This document shows positions 24,940 through 32,876 of a DNA stretch of 37,975 bases, piece by piece; the stretch's first letter is position 1, and every line of letters begins with the position of its first letter. Origin of the DNA: Candidatus Methanodesulfokora washburnensis (GTDB lineage: Archaea; Korarchaeota; Korarchaeia; Korarchaeales; Korarchaeaceae); the NCBI RefSeq assembly GCF_003947435.1, contig NZ_RCOS01000077.1, forward strand, positions 1-37,975, read 5' to 3'. A program made the translations under genes and the position numbers. The notes under the pieces were generated by a model. It worked only from the letters and a program-made list of their open reading frames with translations, had not been told where the DNA came from and did no database searches.

Positions 24940-25756
24940 CATCCACTTCTCTGTACCACTTCTCCTTTGTGCCCTTCTTCGCCCTCTTCTCCCAATTTTT
25001 GGTCTTTGGCTCCTCGTCTATTGCTTTTATCAGCTCATCAACTTTTTTCACAACTATTTGAGCCTCATCCTCCTTTAGGATTCCCTCTTTTACCAGAGTA
25101 CTGGCCATTCCCTTCACTTTCTCAAGGTTTTCCTTTGCATCATACCAGAATCCCCAGTCATCTGCCAAGAGCTTGGCTATGTACTTCTTGTTTATCAGGC
25201 CATCCCCATCCCTATCTGAGAGCTCATGACTAAGAAACATGACTATCAGATCAACAAGATCTTTCCTGTTTATGTGATGTATCTGCAGTTTCTCAAGCAC
25301 GACATCCGTGGGAGAGATTGCAGGAAAGCTGAGCTCCAATCTTCCCTTTCCAGGAGAATCTCCAAAGGGGACATCATGGCTGAACTCAAGCTTGTTGAAG
25401 AAGACATCTATGTGATACTTCCCCTCGGGATGGTAGTATATCAGCCTCTTTCCTGGAAATAGGATGTTTATCATCCTGTCTGGTTTGTATCCTAGGGACT
25501 CAAAGAACTTCTTTATATCATTCATTTGCTTGCTGTAAGCCATTAAATCTAGATCTGTGAACATCGGAACTCCCTCTCCAAATCTCATCCTGTGTATCTC
25601 CCTTAATCTTGCATTATTGCCTGAGTGTATGTATACTGCCATAGCCCCGAGTATTCTCATCACTATTCCCTTTTCCTGTGCCTTCTTCAGAAGATCAACG
25701 CACTCCTTGACAAAGGATTCCTCATCCATCTCGACGAAGTGGATTCCCTCTTTCAT
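24926..25756 (-). CDS. Nucleotidyltransferase-fold protein (AbiEii/MNT-like)
   Basis: This 276-residue protein looks like a Pol-beta-fold nucleotidyltransferase. RILGAMAVYIHSG (34-46) resembles the G-x-AV-x-x-H start of AbiEii-type proteins, MFTDLDLMA gives the D68/D70 pair, and YHIDVFF gives a third carboxylate at D117. SPTDVVLEKLQI then marks the usual following helix. The C-terminal 60 residues are lysine/glutamate rich. Such enzymes transfer NMP to a protein or RNA, but some are inactive. It starts 2 bp after the stop of the phosphoesterase gene, with GAGGG as ribosome site, so the two form a bicistronic unit. No AbiEi-like antitoxin is nearby. Confidence 0.72.
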   Translation of the reverse strand: MKEGIHFVEMDEESFVKECVDLLKKAQEKGIVMRILGAMAVYIHSGNNARLREIHRMRFGEGVPMFTDLDLMAYSKQMNDIKKFFESLGYKPDRMINILFPGKRLIYYHPEGKYHIDVFFNKLEFSHDVPFGDSPGKGRLELSFPAISPTDVVLEKLQIHHINRKDLVDLIVMFLSHELSDRDGDGLINKKYIAKLLADDWGFWYDAKENLEKVKGMASTLVKEGILKEDEAQIVVKKVDELIKAIDEEPKTKNWEKRAKKGTKEKWYREVDEIVR

Positions 25757-25758
25757 GT

Positions 25759-26718
25759 TTAACCCTCTATCTTCCAGTAGTTCTTCAGACCATCGGGCTC
25801 AAACTCTATTATGAATCCCCTCAAAAGTCCTTCTGTGTACTCACTCCCCGGATTGACAACTATGGTTCTCCCTATCTTATCACTCGCATAGCTCTCATGT
25901 ATATGGCCATGTAACCCCATCAACGGCTGATATTCCTCCTCCAGCTTTCTAACAGCCTTTGATCCCACATGGACCATCAATGGCTTTCCTCCCACATACA
26001 CTGGCTTCAGATTCTTATCCAGTTTAGGCGCTAGATCTAGTTTAGTGTCGTAAGGCGGACAGTGGAAGTTAAACAGGACTTTTGAGAAATCCTTCTCCCC
26101 GGATTTCTCTATTTTCTCCCTGAGGATCTTCTCAAGCTTATCCTCAGGAGCTTCCCTCGGAGTGTTCCAAGGTGTTGGATTTACATATTCATGGCTTATT
26201 ATCTTATATCCGTATGTTATCTCAACAGTCTTGTCCAAAGGATATATCACTCCTCTATCCTCATAGCTCTTTATAGTCTCATCTATGTACCTCTCATCAT
26301 CATTCCCAGGCATAACAATTGCGGTCACATTCTTCAGGTCAACTTTTTCTGTTAGGAGGTCAAGCCACTTTCTCAGCCTCTCCACCATCACCTGTTCAAA
26401 CAGCTTCTCCTGTTTCTTGGGATCTGCTGCTATCTCTTGCGCTTCCTGCGGGGTCAAAACTATATAATAATAGGATATACCCTCTATTCTCTCCTTCAAA
26501 GCTTCCAGCTCATCCTTGCTTTTTGCTGTGTATTTCTTCCCCATCACCTCTGCCTCATAGCTATTTCCTTTGTCGAATATGGGAACAATTGCTTTTCCTG
26601 TGAGATCTCCTGCTAAAATTATCACATTTGCTTTATATACATTTACAGCATTTAACCACTTCCTCCAGACCATCGTGTTTCCATGGATGTCCGCGGCAAA
26701 GAACATCCTTATGGTCAC
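25759..26718 (-). CDS. Calcineurin-like metallophosphoesterase
   Basis: The 319-residue protein has the full two-metal phosphoesterase motif set: D10-x-H12 (AADIHGN), GDLTGK with D38, GND at 138-140, H219 in FNFHCPPY, and GHIH at 271-274. It resembles Icc-related archaeal phosphoesterases but has an insert of about 65 residues (roughly 55-125) between the second and third motifs. It would hydrolyse a phosphomonoester, phosphodiester or nucleotide; the substrate is unknown. The start is GTG 26718 with an excellent GGAGGTG site 6 bp upstream; a minimal ATG-TGA overlaps this GTG. The nucleotidyltransferase-like gene follows after 2 bp, suggesting linked functions. Confidence 0.87.
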   Translation of the reverse strand: MTIRMFFAADIHGNTMVWRKWLNAVNVYKANVIILAGDLTGKAIVPIFDKGNSYEAEVMGKKYTAKSKDELEALKERIEGISYYYIVLTPQEAQEIAADPKKQEKLFEQVMVERLRKWLDLLTEKVDLKNVTAIVMPGNDDERYIDETIKSYEDRGVIYPLDKTVEITYGYKIISHEYVNPTPWNTPREAPEDKLEKILREKIEKSGEKDFSKVLFNFHCPPYDTKLDLAPKLDKNLKPVYVGGKPLMVHVGSKAVRKLEEEYQPLMGLHGHIHESYASDKIGRTIVVNPGSEYTEGLLRGFIIEFEPDGLKNYWKIEG

Positions 26719-26724
26719 ATATTA

Positions 26725-26796
26725 CACCTCCTAAGCAGGTATATCTGTCATATTAATAAGCTTTTCCTCTTGTATTTAAGGAAAATAGTGCTATTT
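26725..26796 (-). promoter_or_regulatory. Promoter and upstream palindrome of the phosphoesterase operon
   Basis: CTTATTAATA (26751-26760, minus) is a TATA box predicting a start near 26730, which leaves a short leader made almost entirely of the GGAGGTG site (26725-26731). About 25 bp further upstream is the palindrome AAATAG-TG-CTATTT (26783-26796), a possible regulator site or part of the terminator of the APC gene. Confidence 0.4.
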
Positions 26797-26810
26797 CTTA
26801 TTCGTTATAA

Positions 26811-26825
26811 GTTAATTTTTTTAAC
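26811..26825 (-). terminator. Possible terminator of the APC permease gene
   Basis: GTTAA and TTAAC flank five T residues (minus strand: GTTAA-AAAAA-TTAAC), about 42 bp after the permease stop codon at 26867, in an AT-rich spacer with T runs. Weak stem; low confidence. Confidence 0.25.
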
Positions 26826-26866
26826 AGAAAAAAAGCTAAAGAAAGGGTAAAAAATTTGGAGATACT

Positions 26867-28603
26867 TCAGGCAGGAGGTATCTCTGTGTAGATTGTCTTC
26901 ACATCTATGCCACGCTTCTGGTTGTATATCAGGAAGCCTAGGAATATGTAGGCACCTATCCCCATCCATGCAGATTGCATCACCAAGTCCTTCTCTATGT
27001 TGAGCCAGCTTCCCGCTACTATGAGGAAGTAGAAGTTTACTGCAAATGCAAGGGCTCCTATTATTGAGATAAGAGGTACTTTCGCTATCTCAACCTTCAA
27101 TGGTGATTTTTCATAGAGATCTGCCCTAAGATATGGCAACACAGCACCTGCAAGGGCTCCGCACATGACTGAGAACTGATAAAGCATCGTTGTGTCCACG
27201 GAGGCAAGCCACTCCCCGCTCAGTATATTGAGAAGCACTCCGGCTATACCTCCCACCAGCACAAGCGCTATTGCCCAATGCGGGCTGTGGAACCTCGCAT
27301 TTACAGCAGCAAACACCTCTGGGAAGAACCTGTCAAATGCCCATGCAAATATCATCCTGCTGCAGACAACGAAGAATGCAGGTATGTCCTTGAGAAGAAC
27401 TATTCCGACCAGTGTAGCATTAAGAACTTGGAACCAAGCTAACTCAGGCGGCAATAACGCTACAGTGTATGTCACAACAACGCCTCCTGGCATCAGCATG
27501 TTCTGAGGCACTCCTAGTAGTTTTGCTACTTCAGCTGGTCCCAGTTGATCCATGAGGAACTGATACAAAGCCGTAAAGTAAACTCTGTCTGGAGGAACTC
27601 CGAGCTTCTGGAGAACAGGCATAGCTCCGACCTTCTGCAGGACGTCCTGTGGAACAACCCAAGCTGAGTAGACAAGGAATGGTAATGTTATGTAGTATGA
27701 CATTATCAATACTGTTCCGAGGACCTGAGCTATCAGAAGGGATGCGGTCGGGCTCTTCAGCTCTCCTCCCACATACACAGCAGCTGTTATCCCTATGTAT
27801 GCCCATATGGCCCCAATTCCTGCCCTCATTGTGTCAGACCAGCTGAACGGAGCGACTGGAAACGCTGGATTGTCGGACATCTGAAATGCCTTCTGCACTA
27901 TCTTCTCATATGCACCTTGTCCATATATCCTGTTCCATCCTGCAACAGATGCCCCAGGGGCAAGACCCCACCCAGCCAGTATTATCAGGTTTGTGATGCA
28001 CCCTATTATCGCAAGGGTTCCGAGGATGTTTATAAGCCAGCCATATACTCTCATTCCAAATAGTGCTATTATTGAGAATATTAACACAAATAGTATACCT
28101 AGTATCCAGTGAGCTTCCGCGGATGCCACCCACTGAGCTGCGTTGAGCCAGTCAGTGCTCTTCAGCGCTATTCCTCCAGCTGTTAAAGCTGTTGCAAAGA
28201 AATCTATTGAATACCATGCTATTATACCAAAGCTCAGGACCTCAGTGAACCAGAATCCCCATGAGGCAATAAAGCCCAAGGCAGGGCTGAGACCTCTTGT
28301 TATGAATATATAATCTCCTCCGGTCCTGGGCATCATGGATCCCATGACTGAGTACACGAATGCAGTTGTTAACCCAGCTAGAATACCTGTTACCAGAAAT
28401 GAGTATGGTATGAACGCACCTGGACTGCTGTACGATGCTATAACTGCCAGTTTGTGTATTCCTCCTCCTACTGTATGTGTGAAGACTATCATGAATGCTG
28501 TGAAAGGTCCTATAGTTCTCACAAGACCAGAGGCCCTCCTAACGAATAGTGTAGGCGCCTCCTCCGTTCCCACACATATCACCTCTGCATTCGTCGATTT
28601 CAC
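26867..28603 (-). CDS. APC-superfamily amino acid permease
   Basis: The 578-residue polytopic membrane protein has 12 or more predicted spans. It fits the APC amino acid transporters: the first span carries FTHTVGGGIHK, where GGGI (46-49) is the unwound substrate site, followed by VYSVMGSMMPRTGGDYIFITRGLSP, a pattern well conserved in the family. It probably imports amino acids by proton or sodium coupling. Extracellular loops are long, for example about residues 140-165 and 300-370. The start GTG 28603 is uncertain; GTG 28573, behind a GAGGTGAT site, is equally good. A TATA box at 28641-28651 and a palindrome at 28605-28624 lie upstream. It appears to be a single-gene unit. Confidence 0.88.
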   Translation of the reverse strand: MKSTNAEVICVGTEEAPTLFVRRASGLVRTIGPFTAFMIVFTHTVGGGIHKLAVIASYSSPGAFIPYSFLVTGILAGLTTAFVYSVMGSMMPRTGGDYIFITRGLSPALGFIASWGFWFTEVLSFGIIAWYSIDFFATALTAGGIALKSTDWLNAAQWVASAEAHWILGILFVLIFSIIALFGMRVYGWLINILGTLAIIGCITNLIILAGWGLAPGASVAGWNRIYGQGAYEKIVQKAFQMSDNPAFPVAPFSWSDTMRAGIGAIWAYIGITAAVYVGGELKSPTASLLIAQVLGTVLIMSYYITLPFLVYSAWVVPQDVLQKVGAMPVLQKLGVPPDRVYFTALYQFLMDQLGPAEVAKLLGVPQNMLMPGGVVVTYTVALLPPELAWFQVLNATLVGIVLLKDIPAFFVVCSRMIFAWAFDRFFPEVFAAVNARFHSPHWAIALVLVGGIAGVLLNILSGEWLASVDTTMLYQFSVMCGALAGAVLPYLRADLYEKSPLKVEIAKVPLISIIGALAFAVNFYFLIVAGSWLNIEKDLVMQSAWMGIGAYIFLGFLIYNQKRGIDVKTIYTEIPPA

Positions 28604-28604
28604 A

Positions 28605-28624
28605 ATCCCTCTTCGACGAGGGAT
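28605..28624 (-). promoter_or_regulatory. 20-bp near-perfect palindrome at the APC permease start site (candidate operator)
   Basis: ATCCCTC (28605-28611) and GAGGGAT (28618-28624) flank a TTCGAC core, giving an almost fully symmetric 20-bp site. It covers the predicted transcription start (about 28620, from the TATA box). Such a position suits a dimeric repressor. The same repeat could alternatively fold as an mRNA hairpin at the very 5' end. Confidence 0.5.
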
Positions 28625-28640
28625 GCTTAATTCAGCAAGG

Positions 28641-28651
28641 TTTATTATTTA
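28641..28651 (-). promoter_or_regulatory. TATA box of the APC permease gene
   Basis: On the minus strand this reads AAATAATAAA, predicting transcription from about 28620, inside the palindrome. Confidence 0.45.
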
Positions 28652-28733
28652 ATCCTTACTCTCAATAACAAGGAGGATAACTTCAACTGGGGATTATGTA
28701 AAAATCTGTAAAAAATTTTAACGGGTGAATTGG

Positions 28734-29342
28734 ATGGATAAGGAGAGAAAGAAGCTGATAGACAATGTATCATACTTAATAGAGGCTCTTGATGCCTACA
28801 GAGTTGGAAGAAATGCCGATCCAAAGGTATTTGAGGGAAAATATGAGGAGATCGCTGATGACATAAGAGGTGTTATAGACAGGGGGAGGAAAAAAGTGCT
28901 GATGTCGTCGATAGACTATATGATAAACCTCCCGCTGAAGGACAGGAGCGCGAGGACATGGTCATCGGTCTTTCTTATTTCAAGACTTTTAATAAGGATA
29001 ACATTCACATTGCTCCTCCTATCTGTATTGTTATATGTAATCTCATTAGGACAAATTGCTAACTACCTTCTTATAGCTGGCGTGATCCTGTTCTACGTGG
29101 TGTCTGTGCTAAGATGGCATTCATTGAACAAGTTATTAGATTTTTATGGAAAACAAACTGGAAGAGCGGACTCGAGGAGGATACTGCTGAAAGAAGCAGC
29201 TCAAGACCTGATAAACTATCTGAGGCAGATAAAAGGTGAAAGAAAGGTGAAGCTTCACCTTTACAACAGGGATTATGATAGTATAAAAGTTCTGAGGAGA
29301 CCTGGGTGGCTCAGGGATTATTACTTAGTGGAGGTGGTCTAA
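28734..29342 (+). CDS. Two-TM membrane protein, unknown function
   Basis: I do not recognise this 202-residue protein. It has a charged helical N-terminal part (about 1-75), two adjacent transmembrane helices (about 85-104 and 108-126) with a very short loop, and a basic C-terminal cytoplasmic part with LLKEAAQDLINYLRQIKG. Both large soluble parts are therefore likely cytoplasmic, a hairpin membrane anchor. I chose ATG 28734, with GGGTGA 5 bp upstream; GTG 28725 is an in-frame alternative. The last base of its TAA stop is the first base of the next gene's ATG, so the two are translationally coupled and probably work together. Confidence 0.72.
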   Translation: MDKERKKLIDNVSYLIEALDAYRVGRNADPKVFEGKYEEIADDIRGVIDRGRKKVLMSSIDYMINLPLKDRSARTWSSVFLISRLLIRITFTLLLLSVLLYVISLGQIANYLLIAGVILFYVVSVLRWHSLNKLLDFYGKQTGRADSRRILLKEAAQDLINYLRQIKGERKVKLHLYNRDYDSIKVLRRPGWLRDYYLVEVV

Positions 29343-30097
29343 TGGAGGTGATAGTGGAGAAAAACCTGTTGAGACAGGGAGAGCCGGTTGTAGGAGAGGT
29401 AAAGAAAGAGGGCATAGATGCCTTTTTGATTGTTCTGATAGCTAGCAATCTAAGGGGAGAACCACATCAGTGGGAAATTCTTTATTCATACAGGAAAAAT
29501 GTTAAGCTTGGAAAAGGAAGGTTTGAGATAGAGTGTCCTGCTGAGCTTCCGCCTGCAGTTTATTCGAGAAACTTCAAGGTGAGGTGGTCCCTTGTCTTCG
29601 GGATCCCAAGGCTCAGTGGGAAATTTATGTGGCCAAGAAAGGAGCTTAGATTGAAGGTAATGCCATCATTTAAGGAGACATCTGGAGAAATGCATGAAAT
29701 AAAGCTTGAAAAATCGATATACAGGCCTGGTGATGTGATAAGAGGAGAATTTGAGCTGCCTAGAGGGGATGCATCGAAATCCCTTGTTGGGATAAAGGTG
29801 AAGGAGTGGTTAATTAAAGGAGAGGAGAGCCACAGCAATATATACATCCTTTCAGAGGGGGATCTAACAAGGGCTGAGGGAAGGCATGGATGGTTTGAGA
29901 TAGGAATAGAGAAGGACATAACTAGGCCTGAGGACGTCTCCTACTTTTATCCCTACACCTTCAGGTCAAAGTTCTCTGATATAGAGATGGGGATCTCCTC
30001 CTATGTTGTGGTGGAGAACCCGGAGTGCATATTAGAGAGGGAGATAGCAATAATCCCAGTTGAGCCGAGAATTGTGAAAAGAGAGCAAAAAAGATGA
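29342..30097 (+). CDS. Arrestin/Spo0M-like two-domain beta-sandwich protein (tentative)
   Basis: The 251-residue soluble protein appears to have two related halves. Residues 5-20 (VEKNLLRQGEPVVGEV) and 122-137 (LEKSIYRPGDVIRGEF) are recognisably the same motif. Each is followed by beta strands, with PPAVYSRNFKVRWSLVF (70-86) resembling the conserved strand of arrestin-type domains, and SYFYPYTFRSKF in the second half. This twin sandwich layout is that of arrestin, Vps26 and Spo0M proteins. The fold is inferred from motifs alone. The ATG shares its A with the stop of the two-TM gene, and the stop is 10 bp from the convergent dppF-2 stop. No signal peptide, so it is probably a cytoplasmic adaptor for its membrane partner. 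Confidence 0.65.
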   Translation: MEVIVEKNLLRQGEPVVGEVKKEGIDAFLIVLIASNLRGEPHQWEILYSYRKNVKLGKGRFEIECPAELPPAVYSRNFKVRWSLVFGIPRLSGKFMWPRKELRLKVMPSFKETSGEMHEIKLEKSIYRPGDVIRGEFELPRGDASKSLVGIKVKEWLIKGEESHSNIYILSEGDLTRAEGRHGWFEIGIEKDITRPEDVSYFYPYTFRSKFSDIEMGISSYVVVENPECILEREIAIIPVEPRIVKREQKR

Positions 30098-30107
30098 AAT
30101 TCAGAAG

Positions 30108-31082
30108 TTATGCCAGAAGATGGCATGCAATAAAGTGCCCCTTTGAGACCTCCAGAAGTTCTGGCTCTTTTTCACTGCATATATCCATCTTGCTCGGGCA
30201 TCTTGGGTGAAACCTGCAGCCTGACGGCACATCTATTGGGGATGGTATCTCCCCTGAAAGCTTTATTCTCTCCCTTCTTCTCCCCGGAATCGGAACAGGA
30301 ATGGCACTCATTAGAGCTTTGGTGTATGGATGCAGCGGATTTGAGAATATCTCCTTTTTATCTCCCATCTCAACAATTTTTCCCAGATACATTATGGCTA
30401 TTCTATCAGATATATATTTTGCAACTGCCAGATCATGTGTTATAAATAAATATGATAATCCTATCTCATCCCTAAACTTGAGCATGAGATCGAGTATTGA
30501 TGCCCTAAGAGAGACATCTATCATGGATACGGGCTCATCAGCAACCACAAGTTTTGGCTTTGTTATCATCGCCCTAGCTATCGCAACTCTTTGCCTCTGT
30601 CCCCCGCTTAAGCTCCTAGGATATGCTCTGTAGAAGTCCTCCGGTGGAGTGAGCCCAACTTTTTCCAGCATTTCTAGGACAATGCTTTTTGCCTCCTCGC
30701 CTCTTGCTATTCCATGAACCTCAAGAGGATCCCTTATGGCATCTCCAACCCTCATCCTAGGGTTTAGGGATGCGTAAGGATCTTGGTATATCACCTGCAT
30801 GTGCCTCCTCATTTCCCTCAGCTTTTCCCCTCTTATATGCGTTATATCGACCCCATCAAACACTATTTTTCCTGATGTAGGCTCTATCAGCCTAAGGATA
30901 AGCTTTCCTGTAGTTGTCTTTCCGCTTCCTGACTCCCCGACCAATGAGAATATCTCAGCTTTTCCTATCTCAAATGAAATGCCATCGACTGCTTTTACAT
31001 ATCTCTTCTCCCCAAACAACCTCTCTATAAAAGATCTAGCAACTGGGAAATATTTGACTAGATTGTAAACTGATAAAAGCAT
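30108..31082 (-). CDS. dppF: Peptide ABC transporter ATPase, DppF type (second system)
   Basis: The 324-residue ATPase has Walker A GESGSGKTT, signature LSGGQ, Walker B LVVADEP with an unusual PVSMIDVS following it, and H-loop FITHDL. Cysteines C289, C295, C302 and C320 form the C-terminal cluster expected to bind iron-sulfur in Dpp ATPases. Residues 288-307 are identical in protein, and 59 of 60 bases identical in DNA, to the same stretch of the neighbouring dppD-2. ATG 31082 has GGGTGA upstream. It is the last gene of the second importer operon; the arrestin-like gene converges from the other side. Confidence 0.93.
   Translation of the reverse strand: MLLSVYNLVKYFPVARSFIERLFGEKRYVKAVDGISFEIGKAEIFSLVGESGSGKTTTGKLILRLIEPTSGKIVFDGVDITHIRGEKLREMRRHMQVIYQDPYASLNPRMRVGDAIRDPLEVHGIARGEEAKSIVLEMLEKVGLTPPEDFYRAYPRSLSGGQRQRVAIARAMITKPKLVVADEPVSMIDVSLRASILDLMLKFRDEIGLSYLFITHDLAVAKYISDRIAIMYLGKIVEMGDKKEIFSNPLHPYTKALMSAIPVPIPGRRRERIKLSGEIPSPIDVPSGCRFHPRCPSKMDICSEKEPELLEVSKGHFIACHLLA
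30162..30221 (-). repeat. 60-bp tract near-identical to 31141-31200 (copy in dppF-2)
   Basis: This segment matches 31141-31200 at 59 of 60 positions (the single difference is G/A) and encodes the cysteine-cluster motif of the ATPase. The flanking DNA diverges on both sides. Confidence 0.9.
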
Positions 31083-31086
31083 GAGA

Positions 31087-32031
31087 TCACCCTCCGTAAA
31101 GCCAGCATCTCACAACTCTTCCCCCAATATTTGATATAGGTGGCTCTTTTTCACTGCATATATCCATCTTGCTCGGACATCTTGGGTGAAACCTGCAGCC
31201 CGATGGGGGATTGGAGAGATCGGGGGGATTTCCCGGTATGAACCTGAGCTTCTGATCCTCAAGCTCTATGTTTGGTATTGCAGCCAGCAGCTCCTTAGTA
31301 TATGGAGATAGAGGATCCTCTGCTATTTTGTTGCTTTCAGACAGCTCCATAAGCCAGCCTCCGTACATAACCGCTATTCTATCAGCAACCTCCAGCTCCA
31401 GTGAGAGATCGTGGGATATGAACATGAATGCAACGCCAAATCTCTCCCTCAAGCTTCTGAAAAGATCCATTATCTGATCTTGGACTATAACATCCAGAGC
31501 TGTTGTTGGCTCATCAGCAACTATTAGCTTCGGGTTCAGCGATAAAGCCATTGCTATCATCACCCTCTGCCTCATTCCCCCGCTCAATTGGTGAGGAAAG
31601 TCCTTGAACCTGTCTCCTGATATTCCAACTGCCTCCAGAAGGGATAATGCCTTCTCCTCAGCTTCTCTCTTTGGTATCTTTTCATGAGTCGTTATTGTCT
31701 CAGTTATCTGATCTCCAATGCTCATGAGGGGATCGAGAGATGTCATGGGATCCTGAAATACCATGGATATCTGCTTTCCCCTTATCTCCCTCATCTTCTC
31801 CTCTGTCATGCTAGTTATATCGAGATCATCCAGATATATCCTGCCATTAACTATCCTTCCATTTGGGGGCAGTAGTTTCAGAATTGATAGGCCCAGTGTT
31901 GTCTTTCCGCTTCCTGATTCCCCAACAACGCCCATTATCTCCCCTTTCTTGACTTCAATGCTTACTTCCTCAAGGGCCCTAACAGTTTTTCTCCCGATGT
32001 AGTGCACTGCAAGATCCTCTACTTTAAGCAA
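31087..32031 (-). CDS. dppD: Peptide ABC transporter ATPase, DppD type (second system)
   Basis: The 314-residue ATPase has Walker A GESGSGKTT, signature LSGGM, Walker B LIVADEPTTALDV, and H-loop FISHDL. Cysteines C279, C285, C292 and C309 form the C-terminal cluster. The start is TTG 32031, behind a GAGGTGA site that overlaps the dppC stop; no in-frame ATG lies close. It pairs with the DppF-type protein encoded 4 bp downstream to drive the DppB/DppC channel. Residues 278-297 are identical with the dppF-2 product over the cysteine motif. Confidence 0.93.
   Translation of the reverse strand: MLKVEDLAVHYIGRKTVRALEEVSIEVKKGEIMGVVGESGSGKTTLGLSILKLLPPNGRIVNGRIYLDDLDITSMTEEKMREIRGKQISMVFQDPMTSLDPLMSIGDQITETITTHEKIPKREAEEKALSLLEAVGISGDRFKDFPHQLSGGMRQRVMIAMALSLNPKLIVADEPTTALDVIVQDQIMDLFRSLRERFGVAFMFISHDLSLELEVADRIAVMYGGWLMELSESNKIAEDPLSPYTKELLAAIPNIELEDQKLRFIPGNPPDLSNPPSGCRFHPRCPSKMDICSEKEPPISNIGGRVVRCWLYGG
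31141..31200 (-). repeat. 60-bp tract near-identical to 30162-30221 (copy in dppD-2)
   Basis: This is the partner of the tract in dppF-2, in the same orientation and same codon phase, encoding the same 20 residues around the clustered cysteines. Confidence 0.9.
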
Positions 32032-32035
32032 GCAA

Positions 32036-32866
32036 TCACCTCTCCTCCCTCCCCATTATTGCGTTCAATCCCTCGCCAAGAAAACCGAATCCAAGGGCAA
32101 GCAGTATTATCATCACTCCGGGGAAAACAACAGGCCACCATATGCCTGAAAGGAAGTATCTTTGGCCATTTTTAAGGTCAAATCCCCAGTCTGGAGTGGG
32201 AGAAACAACGCTCAGGCCGAGAAAGCTCAGACCAGCTTCTGTTAGTATAGCATCAGCTACATTTAATGAGAAGACCACAGCTATTATGTATATTAAGTTG
32301 GGAAATATGTACTTGAACATTATTCTGCTGCCTCTAGCTCCTATTGCCCTGGCTGCCTCGACGAACAGCTGTTCCCTCAGGGAGAGCACTTGTCCCCTGA
32401 CCATCCTGAAGTAGGTTGGTATGTAGACAACAGCCAAGGATACTGCTGTGTTGTAAACCCCTGGACCTAGCATCGCTGCTATAGCTATCGCAAGTATCAG
32501 GCCAGGAAACGCATATATGCTGTCCATAACAAGGGAAAGAGCTCTGTCCAGTAATCCTCCTGCATAGCCCGATAGTATGCCCAAGGGTATTCCTATCAGC
32601 ATGGACATAGCTGTTGAAAGGAGTACAACGAACATTATAGTCCTTGAGCCGAAGACAACCCTGCTGAAGACATCTCTCCCTATTGAGTCTGTCCCCATTA
32701 TGAACTTGCTCGAGGGAGGCTCAACAGCCCCTCCAACCGGTGTTATTGGATCATAAGGAGCTATGTACTCGGAGAAAACAGCCATAAAAGTCACAGAAAT
32801 AACTATTATCAGGCCTATTATTATCATGAGCCCGTCCACGCCAGCCGATCTGATTTCCTTAAGCAT
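32036..32866 (-). CDS. dppC: Peptide ABC transporter permease, DppC type (second system)
   Basis: The permease has 276 residues from ATG 32866 (GTG 32875 gives 279). GAGGTG lies 6 bp before the ATG and overlaps the dppB stop, which favours the ATG. It shows FIMGTDSIGRDVFSRVVFG (the DppC N-terminal motif after span 1), spans over the AMLIGIPLGILSGYAGG region, and the coupling helix with EAARAIGARG. It pairs with DppB to form the membrane pore and should import peptides delivered by the binding protein at 33919. Confidence 0.93.
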   Translation of the reverse strand: MLKEIRSAGVDGLMIIIGLIIVISVTFMAVFSEYIAPYDPITPVGGAVEPPSSKFIMGTDSIGRDVFSRVVFGSRTIMFVVLLSTAMSMLIGIPLGILSGYAGGLLDRALSLVMDSIYAFPGLILAIAIAAMLGPGVYNTAVSLAVVYIPTYFRMVRGQVLSLREQLFVEAARAIGARGSRIMFKYIFPNLIYIIAVVFSLNVADAILTEAGLSFLGLSVVSPTPDWGFDLKNGQRYFLSGIWWPVVFPGVMIILLALGFGFLGEGLNAIMGREER

Positions 32867-32876
32867 TCTAATCACC

